Part shown: in pieces, positions 1 through 4,936 of the stretch | How positions within the stretch are numbered: position 1 is the stretch's first letter | Layout of the letters: the number at the start of each line of letters is the position of its first letter | Origin: Nitriliruptorales bacterium | Lineage (GTDB): Bacteria; Actinomycetota; Nitriliruptoria; Euzebyales; Egibacteraceae | DNA length: 5,641 nt | Direction: 5' to 3' | Assembly (NCBI GenBank): GCA_007119305.1 | Contig: SKPY01000037.1 | Coordinates: 1 to 5,641 of the forward strand | The notes under the pieces: generated by a model | Databases searched by the model: none | Told to the model about the DNA's origin: nothing | Seen by the model: the letters and a program-made list of their open reading frames with translations, nothing else | Position numbers and translations under genes: made by a program

Positions 1-93
1 CGCGGCGCGGCCGGCTCGGGACGTCTGCAGCACGGACGGCCCGCCGGTCCCGCCGGGCGGTCGTCGTTGGAGCGCTGCATGCAAGGGGACGTC
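1..93. other. Upstream leader of the acyl-CoA ligase gene, possibly the tail of an upstream gene
   Basis: This GC-rich stretch has no AT-rich promoter-like element. Frame 2 is open from the window edge to a TGA at 95-97, which would overlap a GTG start at 94 in a GTGA arrangement, so the last ~31 codons of an upstream gene could lie here. The predicted peptide has no recognisable motif and its third-position GC weakens towards the end, so this is only a possibility. The ligase frame is also open back to position 1, but it has no ATG, GTG or TTG before 67. A GC-rich segment at about 40-60 can fold into alternative 5-bp stems, which are unremarkable in this composition. Confidence 0.25.
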
Positions 94-1638
94 GTGAACC
101 TGGCCGCCCAGCTGTCCGCAAGCGCCGCACGGCTGCCGGTCAAGCCGGCCCTGCTGCATCGGGGAGCCGCCACCAGCTACGCCGAGCTCGAGGCGCGCGT
201 CGCCCGCGGGGCGGCCGCGCTGGTGGCCCTCGGCCTCAGCCCCCACCAGGGCGCCGCACCCGGCGACCGGGTCGCGCTCATGCTCGACAACAGCCCCGCC
301 TTCGTCGAGGCCTGCTTCGCCGTGCTGCGCGCCGGGCTGGTCGCCGTGCCGCTCAACCCGGGGTTCACCCGCGACGAGGTGGGGGCCATCGTCGCCGACA
401 GCGGCGCGCGCGCCGCCATCGTCGCCGAGCCCCACCTCGCTGCGCTGCACCCGCGCGCTGCGGACGCGGCCGGTCTCGAGCACGTGCTCGTGCCCGGCGT
501 GGACGACCCGCCCGACGAGCACCTGAGCTGGGAGCGCCTGGTAGCGGAAACGGACCCCGGCGCGGTCGCGGAGGCCGGCCCCGACGCGCTCGCCGTGCTC
601 GGCTACACCTCTGGGACCACGGGCCAGGCCAAGGGCGCGATGCTCAGCCACGCCAACCTGGCCGCCAACCACCGGCAGCTCGCGCAGACGCGGCTGCGGA
701 TCGAGGAGAGCGACGTCGTCCTCGGCGTCCTGCCGCTGTCCCACATCTACGGGCTCAACGTCGTCATGGCGTTCGCGCTCGCGCGCGGCGCGACGCTGCT
801 CCTGCAGGAGCGCTTCGACCCCGGCGAGACGCTGGACGCCGTGGAGCGCCAGCGGGTGACCGTGCTCGTGGGCGCGCCACCCATGTACGTCGCCTGGGGG
901 CACATGCCCGGAGCCGCCGAGCGTGACCTTGCGAGCGTCCGCTTCGCGGTCTCGGGCGCCGCCCCGCTGCCCGCCCACGCCCTCGAGCACTGCCGCGACG
1001 TCCTCGGGATCACCGTGTGGGAGGGCTACGGTCTGACCGAGACCGGCCCGGTGCTGACCACCATGGCCATGAGCGAGCAGCCCAAGCCCGGCTGCGTCGG
1101 CCGACCCGTCCCCGAGGTCGGGCTCCGCCTCGTCGACGACGACGGCGAGCCGGTGCGGCGCGGCGACCCGGGCGAGGTCGTCGTACGGGGGCCGAACGTC
1201 TTCTCCGGCTACTGGCAGCGGCCCGAGGAGACCGCTGCGGTGCTCGACCGCGCCGGCTGGTTCCGCACCGGCGACGTCGGCTACGCCGACGACGACGGCG
1301 ACCTCCACCTCGTCGACCGCAAACGCGACCTCATCCTCGTCAGCGGCTTCAACGTCTACCCCCGCGAGGTCGAGGAGGTGCTCGTCCGCCACCCCGGCGT
1401 CGCCCAGGCGGCCGTCGTCGGCGCGCCCAATCCCGCGACGGGCGAGTGCGTGCAGGCGTTCGTGGTGCCCGCGGGCGGCGCGGCGCTCACCGCGGACGAG
1501 CTCACCGCGTTCGCCCGCCGCCACCTCGCCCGGTTCAAGGTGCCCGAGCACGTCGAGTTCGTCGACGCGCTGCCGCTGCTGCCGACCGGCAAGGTGCGCC
1601 GCCGCGCGCTGCGCGGCACCCGCGCCGGCGGGTTGTGA
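94..1638 (+). CDS. Acyl-CoA synthetase / fatty-acid--CoA ligase (AMP-binding, ANL superfamily)
   Basis: The enzyme is predicted to activate a carboxylic acid, probably a medium- or long-chain fatty acid, with ATP to an acyl-adenylate and transfer it to CoA in the cytoplasm. Counting from GTG 94 (514 aa, normal length for the family), visible motifs are the ATP-binding P-loop YTSGTTGQAKG (171-181; Ala replaces the usual Pro before KG), YGLTETGP (312-319), TGD (392-394), the hinge Asp408 followed by Arg-Lys, SGFNVYPREVE (417-427), and PTGK with the catalytic lysine at 500. The start is ambiguous. GTG 94 has AAGGGGA at 83-89 and begins with VNLAAQL, close to the usual N-terminus of actinobacterial FadD-like ligases. 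ATG 79 has GGAG at 69-72, and TTG 67 is also in frame. I prefer 94. The acyl substrate cannot be read from sequence. Family assignment is firm, chain length is inference. Confidence 0.96.
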   Translation: MNLAAQLSASAARLPVKPALLHRGAATSYAELEARVARGAAALVALGLSPHQGAAPGDRVALMLDNSPAFVEACFAVLRAGLVAVPLNPGFTRDEVGAIVADSGARAAIVAEPHLAALHPRAADAAGLEHVLVPGVDDPPDEHLSWERLVAETDPGAVAEAGPDALAVLGYTSGTTGQAKGAMLSHANLAANHRQLAQTRLRIEESDVVLGVLPLSHIYGLNVVMAFALARGATLLLQERFDPGETLDAVERQRVTVLVGAPPMYVAWGHMPGAAERDLASVRFAVSGAAPLPAHALEHCRDVLGITVWEGYGLTETGPVLTTMAMSEQPKPGCVGRPVPEVGLRLVDDDGEPVRRGDPGEVVVRGPNVFSGYWQRPEETAAVLDRAGWFRTGDVGYADDDGDLHLVDRKRDLILVSGFNVYPREVEEVLVRHPGVAQAAVVGAPNPATGECVQAFVVPAGGAALTADELTAFARRHLARFKVPEHVEFVDALPLLPTGKVRRRALRGTRAGGL

Positions 1639-1663
1639 GCCCGCGGCGGCGACGCCGTATCCT
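1633..1663 (+). promoter_or_regulatory. Predicted promoter for a leaderless transcript of the membrane-protein gene
   Basis: TATCCT at 1658-1663 matches the actinobacterial -10 pattern TAnnnT and is followed by seven bases before the ATG at 1671. The expected transcription start is therefore the A of the start codon. TTGTGA at 1633-1638, overlapping the stop codon of the upstream ligase gene, is a partial -35 match with a 19-bp spacer. No Shine-Dalgarno sequence lies in 1661-1670, which fits leaderless translation. This is inferred from pattern and spacing only. Confidence 0.5.
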
Positions 1664-1670
1664 CACAAGC

Positions 1671-2381
1671 ATGAACGTCCCTGCGGTGTTCACCGCCGTC
1701 GCCGGCGCGCTGATCGCTGGCGTGTTCGCCGCGCAGCTGTCGCGCCAGTACGTCGCCCGCCGCCGCCACCACGCCCTCGCGTGGACCCTCGCGCTCGGCA
1801 TGTACGCCCTCGGGATGGTCGCGCTCGCCGTCGGGCTCGGCCTCGGGTGGAACCCCGTGACGTTCGGGCTGTACTGGCTTGCGGGCGCGCTGCTGGCGGT
1901 GGCGTTCCTCGCCGTCGGGCAGCTGCACCTGCTGGACGCGCGGCGGGCCGCCCTGTGGTGGACGCTCGCTGGCTTGTCCGTGGTGTGGACCGGCGCGGCG
2001 CTGCTCATGACGCCGTTCGACACCGGCGCGCTCGCCGCCGCGACCGCTGCCGGGGACATCCCCATGGGGACCGAGGTGTTCGGCGCGGACGGGCTCGCCT
2101 ACACGATCCTGCGCCCGATCACGATGGTCGGCACGGTCATCGTGGTGGCCGGGTGCCTGTGGTCGGGGCTGCGCACACGCCGCTTCGGCGTCCTGCTCAT
2201 CGCTTTCGGCGTGCTCGTCTCGGCGACCTCCAGCGCCTTCGTGCGCGCCGGCCAGGACGCGCTCGTGCCGGTCGTCCTCGCCGCCGGGGTCGCGATCATG
2301 TACGCCGGGTTCCGGGCCGCGGGTCGGCCCCCCAAGCCGTCGTCGGCGGCTGCGCGGGCCGCCTCCCACGCCGGCGAGTGA
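1671..2381 (+). CDS. Seven-transmembrane-helix membrane protein of unknown function
   Basis: This 236-residue protein is almost entirely hydrophobic, with about seven predicted membrane helices (roughly residues 5-22, 36-58, 63-87, 94-113, 143-165, 172-191 and 196-215). An Arg/His-rich loop lies at 25-34, a longer polar loop at 114-141, and a short Pro/Ala/Ser-rich tail after 216. No catalytic motif was recognised. The seven-helix layout with short loops loosely resembles the stand-alone 7TM sensor regions found in front of some histidine kinases, but no kinase domain follows and the resemblance is weak. ATG 1671 is chosen because it starts just before the first hydrophobic helix and sits at the predicted transcription start. 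The same frame stays open upstream, through the ligase gene, but that part reads as low-complexity Arg-rich shadow. The stop codon overlaps the start of the next gene by GTGA, so the two are probably co-translated. Confidence 0.85.
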   Translation: MNVPAVFTAVAGALIAGVFAAQLSRQYVARRRHHALAWTLALGMYALGMVALAVGLGLGWNPVTFGLYWLAGALLAVAFLAVGQLHLLDARRAALWWTLAGLSVVWTGAALLMTPFDTGALAAATAAGDIPMGTEVFGADGLAYTILRPITMVGTVIVVAGCLWSGLRTRRFGVLLIAFGVLVSATSSAFVRAGQDALVPVVLAAGVAIMYAGFRAAGRPPKPSSAAARAASHAGE

Positions 2382-2623
2382 GCGGACCCACCGTCACCGT
2401 CTACACCCGCGCCGGCTGCAAGCTGTGTGCCGAGGCCGAGGTGATCGTAGCGGCGGTGGCGGCCGGGCGCGCCAGCGTCGAGCGCGTCGACATCGACGCC
2501 CACCCCGAGCTCACCGCCCGCTACACGGTGCGGGTGCCGGTGGTGGCGATCGACGGGGTCGAGCTGTTCGAGCTCCAGGTCGACGCCGACCAGCTCCGCG
2601 GCGCGCTGGCTGCCAGGCGCTGA
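2378..2623 (+). CDS. Small glutaredoxin-like / thioredoxin-fold protein (CxxC)
   Basis: This 81-residue protein starts at GTG 2378, overlapping the membrane-protein stop by four bases. It has the pattern of a short glutaredoxin-family (DUF836-like) protein: a beta strand (TVTVYTRAGC), a redox motif CKLC at residues 14-17, a helix, a second strand ending in DIDAHPEL, and VRVPVVAIDG with the presumed cis-proline at residue 54 that faces the CxxC in thioredoxin folds. The expected role is cytoplasmic thiol-disulfide exchange, but the partner is unknown. The overlap suggests translational coupling to the membrane protein. The last 11 codons, counting the stop, form the first unit of a 40-bp tandem duplication, so the extreme C-terminus could have been altered relative to homologues. 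The fold is well supported by motif and length, the physiological role is inference. Confidence 0.88.
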   Translation: MSGPTVTVYTRAGCKLCAEAEVIVAAVAAGRASVERVDIDAHPELTARYTVRVPVVAIDGVELFELQVDADQLRGALAARR

Positions 2624-2670
2624 CGGCGCCCAGCTCCGCGACACGCCGGCTGCCAGGCGCTGACGGCGCC
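2591..2670 (+). repeat. 40-bp tandem duplication spanning the glutaredoxin stop codon
   Basis: Units 2591-2630 and 2631-2670 are directly adjacent and match at 37 of 40 positions, with mismatches only at unit positions 11, 13 and 17. The first unit carries the 3' end of the glutaredoxin gene, its TGA (2621-2623) and seven following bases. The second is non-coding. Each unit ends in GGCGC-TGACG-GCGCC, a 5-bp stem with the TGA in the loop (2616-2630 and 2656-2670). Because 40 is not a multiple of three, reading through the first stop would enter a different frame. Confidence 0.95.
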
Positions 2671-2712
2671 GCCCAGCCCGGGCGCACCGCCTCGAGACCG
2701 GTCGAGTGTGCT

Positions 2713-2728
2713 GCCGCGCAGCTGCGGC
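2713..2728. terminator. Possible hairpin between convergent genes (weak)
   Basis: GCCGC (2713-2717) can pair with GCGGC (2724-2728), plus one G-U pair, about 13 bases past the ArsR-rhodanese stop and about 90 bases past the glutaredoxin stop. A second small stem, CTCGA/TCGAG, lies at 2691-2706. Neither is followed by a T tract on either strand, and such stems are common by chance at this GC content. The position between convergent genes is the main argument. Confidence 0.22.
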
Positions 2729-2740
2729 CCGGGTGGGTCG

Positions 2741-3430
2741 TCAGCGGGGCGTTCCGGGCGCGGCCTGCCCGGCGGTGGCCACCGGCAGGTCCGCGAGCCG
2801 CCATTCGGGAAAGCCGTCCTCGAGCTGGCTGGCGGAGCGCCCGTGGCGGTGGAGGGTCGCCACCGCCTGAGGGGACAGCACGCAGTAGGGGCCGCGGCAG
2901 TAGGCGACCACCTCGACGTCCTCGGGCACCTCGTCGAGGCGGGTCTCGAGCTCGTCGGCGGGGATCGAGACGGCGCCGGGGATGTGGCCCGCGGCGTACT
3001 CCTCGGCCGGGCGCACGTCGACGACGACGACGTCGCCGGCGTCGAGCCGCCGGCGCAGCTCCGCGCGGCTGACCGGTTCGGTCGCGGGGGGCTGCCCGAG
3101 GTAGTCCGCCGCGGCGCGTTCCACCTCGGCGAGCCGGTGCTGGGCGAGGTCACGCAGCGCGATGACGAAGCGGGCGACCTCGTCGTCGGCGAGCCGGTAC
3201 CACACCCGTGTGCCGTCCTTGCGCGCGGCCACGAGCCCGCTGTGGCGCAGCACCTGCAGGTGCGCCGACGTGTTCTTCACCGTCATGTCGGCGGCCGCGG
3301 CAAGCGCGTCGACGGTGCGGGACCCCTGCGCCAGCAGGTCGAGCAGCTCGAGCCGCTTGCCGCTGGCAAGCCCCTTGCCGACACGCGCGAGCTGCTCGTA
3401 GAGCGCGTCCTTGCGTTCGCGGCTGCCCAT
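2741..3430 (-). CDS. ArsR-family transcriptional regulator fused to a rhodanese domain
   Basis: The 229-residue protein (from ATG 3430) has an N-terminal ArsR/SmtB winged-helix domain (about 10-95), with recognition-helix region MTVKNTSAHLQVLRHSGLV (49-67) and wing KDGTRVWYRL (71-80). A linker leads to a C-terminal rhodanese domain (about 118-217) with DVRPAEEYAAGHIPGAVSIP (138-157), the active-site loop CRGPYC (178-183) and DGFPEWR (205-211). These are standard landmarks of the ArsR-rhodanese family. The only two cysteines are C178 and C183, and the ArsR domain lacks the CxC metal site and any dithiol pair. Signal sensing is therefore likely at the rhodanese loop, perhaps as a persulfide or bound thiophile (inference). 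The gene is divergent from an MFS transporter, which it probably represses along with itself. ATG 3430 is preferred because a -10 element ends six bases before it. GTG 3436 is an in-frame alternative. Confidence 0.95.
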   Translation of the reverse strand: MGSRERKDALYEQLARVGKGLASGKRLELLDLLAQGSRTVDALAAAADMTVKNTSAHLQVLRHSGLVAARKDGTRVWYRLADDEVARFVIALRDLAQHRLAEVERAAADYLGQPPATEPVSRAELRRRLDAGDVVVVDVRPAEEYAAGHIPGAVSIPADELETRLDEVPEDVEVVAYCRGPYCVLSPQAVATLHRHGRSASQLEDGFPEWRLADLPVATAGQAAPGTPR

Positions 3431-3436
3431 GACCAC

Positions 3437-3442
3437 AGTGTA
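3437..3442 (-). promoter_or_regulatory. Predicted -10 element for the ArsR-rhodanese gene (leaderless start)
   Basis: Read on the minus strand, TACACT (3442 down to 3437) matches TAnnnT and is followed by six bases and then the ATG at 3430. Transcription would begin at or next to the start codon, with no Shine-Dalgarno sequence available. No convincing -35 was found. The same arrangement is seen in front of the membrane protein gene at 1671. Confidence 0.45.
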
Positions 3443-3455
3443 CTATGATCCATAG
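3443..3455. promoter_or_regulatory. Perfect 13-bp inverted repeat, candidate ArsR operator
   Basis: CTATG-ATC-CATAG is a perfect inverted repeat (5-bp arms, 3-bp centre) inside a short AT-rich island (3434-3470, about 59% A+T) in otherwise ~75% GC DNA. It abuts the minus-strand -10 at 3437-3442 and covers the plus-strand -10 at 3444-3449, so a protein bound here would block both divergent promoters. ArsR-family dimers usually bind short imperfect palindromes of this kind. The assignment to the adjacent regulator is inference from position. Confidence 0.55.
3444..3449 (+). promoter_or_regulatory. Predicted -10 element for the MFS transporter gene
   Basis: TATGAT matches the TATAAT consensus at five of six positions and lies inside the candidate operator palindrome. 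It predicts a transcript start near 3456 and a 5' leader of about 53 bases before ATG 3509. No good -35 is visible about 17 bp upstream, so an activator or an atypical promoter is possible. A weaker alternative -10, TATAGA preceded by TGG, is at 3464-3469. Confidence 0.45.
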
Positions 3456-3494
3456 ATCGTTGGTATAGACGAAGCGGCCTGGACGGTGATCGCG

Positions 3495-3512
3495 ATGGAC
3501 GCTGGCGCATGA
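3495..3512 (+). other. Possible five-codon upstream ORF coupled to the MFS start
   Basis: ATG 3495 opens a mini-ORF encoding MDAGA that ends at TGA 3510-3512, overlapping the MFS start codon (3509-3511) as ATGA. GGACGG at 3481-3486 sits eight bases ahead of ATG 3495 and is the best Shine-Dalgarno-like sequence in the leader, whereas the MFS ATG has only a weak GGACG. An in-frame GTG at 3486 would lengthen the peptide by three residues. The ORF is short enough to occur by chance. Confidence 0.2.
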
Positions 3513-4777
3513 GGCACGGCCGCGTCACGGCGGGGCAGGCCGTCCGCCTGGGCCTGCGGGCCAACCTCGCGCAGTTCGCGCTGCTCGTCGGCGTCAACGC
3601 GCTCGTCGGCGGGATGGTCGGGCAGGAGCGCACCGTGCTGCCGCTGCTCGCCGAGGACGTCTTCGGGCTCGCCTCGTTCACCGCGATGCTCACCTTCATC
3701 GCGGCGTTCGGGGTGACCAAGGCGATCGTGAACGCACTTGCCGGCGCGCTGGCCGACCGCTTCGGCCGCAAGCCCGTGCTGCTCGCGGGCTGGCTGTTCG
3801 GCCTGCCGGTGCCGCTGCTCCTCATGTGGGCGCCGGCGTGGGAGTGGGTCGTGTTCGCCAACGTCCTGCTCGGCGTCAACCAGGGCCTGGCCTGGTCGGT
3901 GACGGTGATCATGAAGATCGACCTCGTGGGCCCGCAGCGGCGCGGGCTGGCGATGGGGTTCAACGAGGCAGCCGGCTACGGCGCGGTGGCCGTCGCTGCG
4001 TGGGCCACCGGCTGGATCGCCGCGGTCGCCGGGCTGCGCCCGGCCCCGTTCTTCCTCGGTGTGGCGTTCGCCGGCCTCGGCCTGGGCCTCTCGGCGCTGT
4101 TCGTGCGCGAGACCGCCGGGCACGTCGCCGAGGAGGCCGCCAACCACACCACCCCGGCGGGCGGGCTCGACGGTGACCACTCGACCCGGCAGGTGTTCGC
4201 ACTTGGCACCTGGCGCAACCGCTCGCTGTCGGCGGCCAGCCAGGCCGGGCTGGTCAACAACCTCAACGAGGGCGCAGCCTGGGGCCTGTTCCCGCTGCTG
4301 TTCGCCGCCGGCGGGCTGCCGCTGGCCCAGATCGGTCTGCTCACCGCCATCGCGCCCGCCGTGTGGGGCGTGGGGCAGCTGTTCACCGGCGGGTGGAGCG
4401 ACCGGGTGGGCCGCAAGTGGCTGATCGCCGCCGGGCAGTGGACCGAGGCGCTCGGCCTGGCCGCCATCGCCCTCGGCGACACGTTCGCGGTGTGGGCGGC
4501 CGGCAGCGCGCTGTTCGGGGCGGGCACCGCCATGGCCTACCCCACGCTGCTCGCCGCCGTCGGCGACGTCGCCCACCCAGTCTGGCGCGGCGCTGCCGTG
4601 GGCGTGTACCGGTTCTGGCGGGACATCGGCTTCGCGGTCGGCGCGGTGCTGGCGGGCGTCCTCGCCGACGCGTTCAGCATCGCCGTCGCCATCGCCGTCA
4701 TCGCGGCGCTCACCGCCGCCAGCGGCGTCGACGTCGCCGTGCGCATGTACGAGACGCGCGTGCGGGCATCGGCGTGA
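3509..4777 (+). CDS. Major facilitator superfamily (MFS) transporter, likely efflux
   Basis: The 422-residue inner-membrane protein has about twelve hydrophobic segments in two bundles of six, separated by a polar loop at about residues 200-240. The first half carries motif A as GALADRFGRKP (79-89), between helices 2 and 3. The second half repeats it as GGWSDRVGRKW (294-304), between helices 8 and 9. Other segments include NLNEGAAWGLFPLLFA (251-266) and YRFWRDIGFAVGAVLAG (367-383), which I associate with a group of uncharacterised MFS proteins. The substrate cannot be read from sequence. The gene is divergent from an ArsR-rhodanese regulator across a shared operator-like palindrome, so export of a thiophilic or sulfur-containing compound under its control is a reasonable inference. 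ATG 3509 is the first start in its frame after the stop at 3446-3448. The stop codon lies in the first of four tandem repeats. Confidence 0.93.
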   Translation: MRHGRVTAGQAVRLGLRANLAQFALLVGVNALVGGMVGQERTVLPLLAEDVFGLASFTAMLTFIAAFGVTKAIVNALAGALADRFGRKPVLLAGWLFGLPVPLLLMWAPAWEWVVFANVLLGVNQGLAWSVTVIMKIDLVGPQRRGLAMGFNEAAGYGAVAVAAWATGWIAAVAGLRPAPFFLGVAFAGLGLGLSALFVRETAGHVAEEAANHTTPAGGLDGDHSTRQVFALGTWRNRSLSAASQAGLVNNLNEGAAWGLFPLLFAAGGLPLAQIGLLTAIAPAVWGVGQLFTGGWSDRVGRKWLIAAGQWTEALGLAAIALGDTFAVWAAGSALFGAGTAMAYPTLLAAVGDVAHPVWRGAAVGVYRFWRDIGFAVGAVLAGVLADAFSIAVAIAVIAALTAASGVDVAVRMYETRVRASA

Positions 4778-4891
4778 GCGCCGCCCCTGTGCGGGGCCTT
4801 GGCGTGCGCGCCCTGACGCGTGCAGGGCCCGGCGTGCGCCCTCACGCGTGCGGGCCCCGGCGTGCGCGGCCTCGCACGCGTGCTTGCGGCC
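4771..4891 (+). repeat. Four imperfect ~30-bp tandem repeats between the MFS and PIG-L genes
   Basis: Four adjacent units begin GGCGTG at 4771, 4801, 4831 and 4859, with lengths of about 30, 30, 28 and 33 bp. The first contains the MFS stop codon (4775-4777). Units 2-4 share GGCGTGCGC followed by a central ACGCGT (4816-4821, 4844-4849, 4876-4881), which lies within the perfect 10-bp palindrome GCACGCGTGC in the last unit. Each unit has short complementary G/C flanks, so the hairpin shape is better conserved than the exact arm sequence. The array fills most of the 159-bp intergenic gap. Confidence 0.85.
4783..4828 (+). terminator. Tandem hairpins downstream of the MFS gene, possible terminator
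   Basis: The first repeat folds as GCCCC-TGTGC-GGGGC (4783-4797). The second folds as GCCCTG-ACGCGTG-CAGGGC (4810-4828; 6-bp stem, 7-base loop), the strongest stem in the array. They start six bases past the MFS stop. There is no T tract, so any termination would be of the hairpin-only type or would slow 3' degradation instead. Position supports the call, composition weakens it. Confidence 0.4.
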
Positions 4892-4923
4892 TCGTGCCGT
4901 CGCCGAGCCTGGTCGGCCGACGC

Positions 4924-4930
4924 GAGGAGG
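4924..4930 (+). promoter_or_regulatory. Strong Shine-Dalgarno site deciding the PIG-L start
   Basis: GAGGAGG lies six bases ahead of ATG 4937 and is nearly fully complementary to the 16S 3' end. It fixes the start at 4937 rather than at the in-frame ATG at 4820 inside the repeat array. It contrasts with the weak or absent sites of the other genes in the window. Confidence 0.85.
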
Positions 4931-4936
4931 GCCGCG

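Noticed and set aside
171..181. Position in residues of the ligase: the P-loop change QAKG in place of xPKG as a sign of inactivity
   Set aside because: The Gly, Thr and Lys residues of the loop and the catalytic PTGK lysine are intact, and the Pro position tolerates substitution, so loss of function is not supported.
1017..1670. N-terminal extension of the membrane protein reaching back into the ligase gene
   Set aside because: The extension is Arg-rich out-of-frame translation of the ligase gene. ATG 1671 sits right before the first helix and has a well-placed -10.
1356..2369. Long minus-strand ORF opposite the ligase C-terminus and the membrane protein
   Set aside because: Arg/Gly/Pro/His-rich shadow with no motif. 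The plus strand carries clear ANL motifs and membrane helices over the same bases.
2741..3430. A classical metal-sensing ArsR/SmtB repressor
   Set aside because: The ArsR domain has no cysteines and no CxC-type alpha3 metal site. The only cysteines are in the rhodanese loop.
2708..3448. Plus-strand ORF opposite the ArsR-rhodanese gene
   Set aside because: The minus strand encodes an unmistakable ArsR winged helix and rhodanese domain. The plus-strand translation has no recognisable features.
4771..4891. A CRISPR array
   Set aside because: Units are directly adjacent, with no unique spacers between them, and are too divergent and self-complementary throughout. No cas gene is nearby.
4820..4936. 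Upstream in-frame ATG 4820 as the PIG-L start
   Set aside because: It lies in the repeat array, adds 39 Arg/Ala/Gly-rich residues not typical of the family, and ATG 4937 has a near-perfect Shine-Dalgarno at proper spacing.
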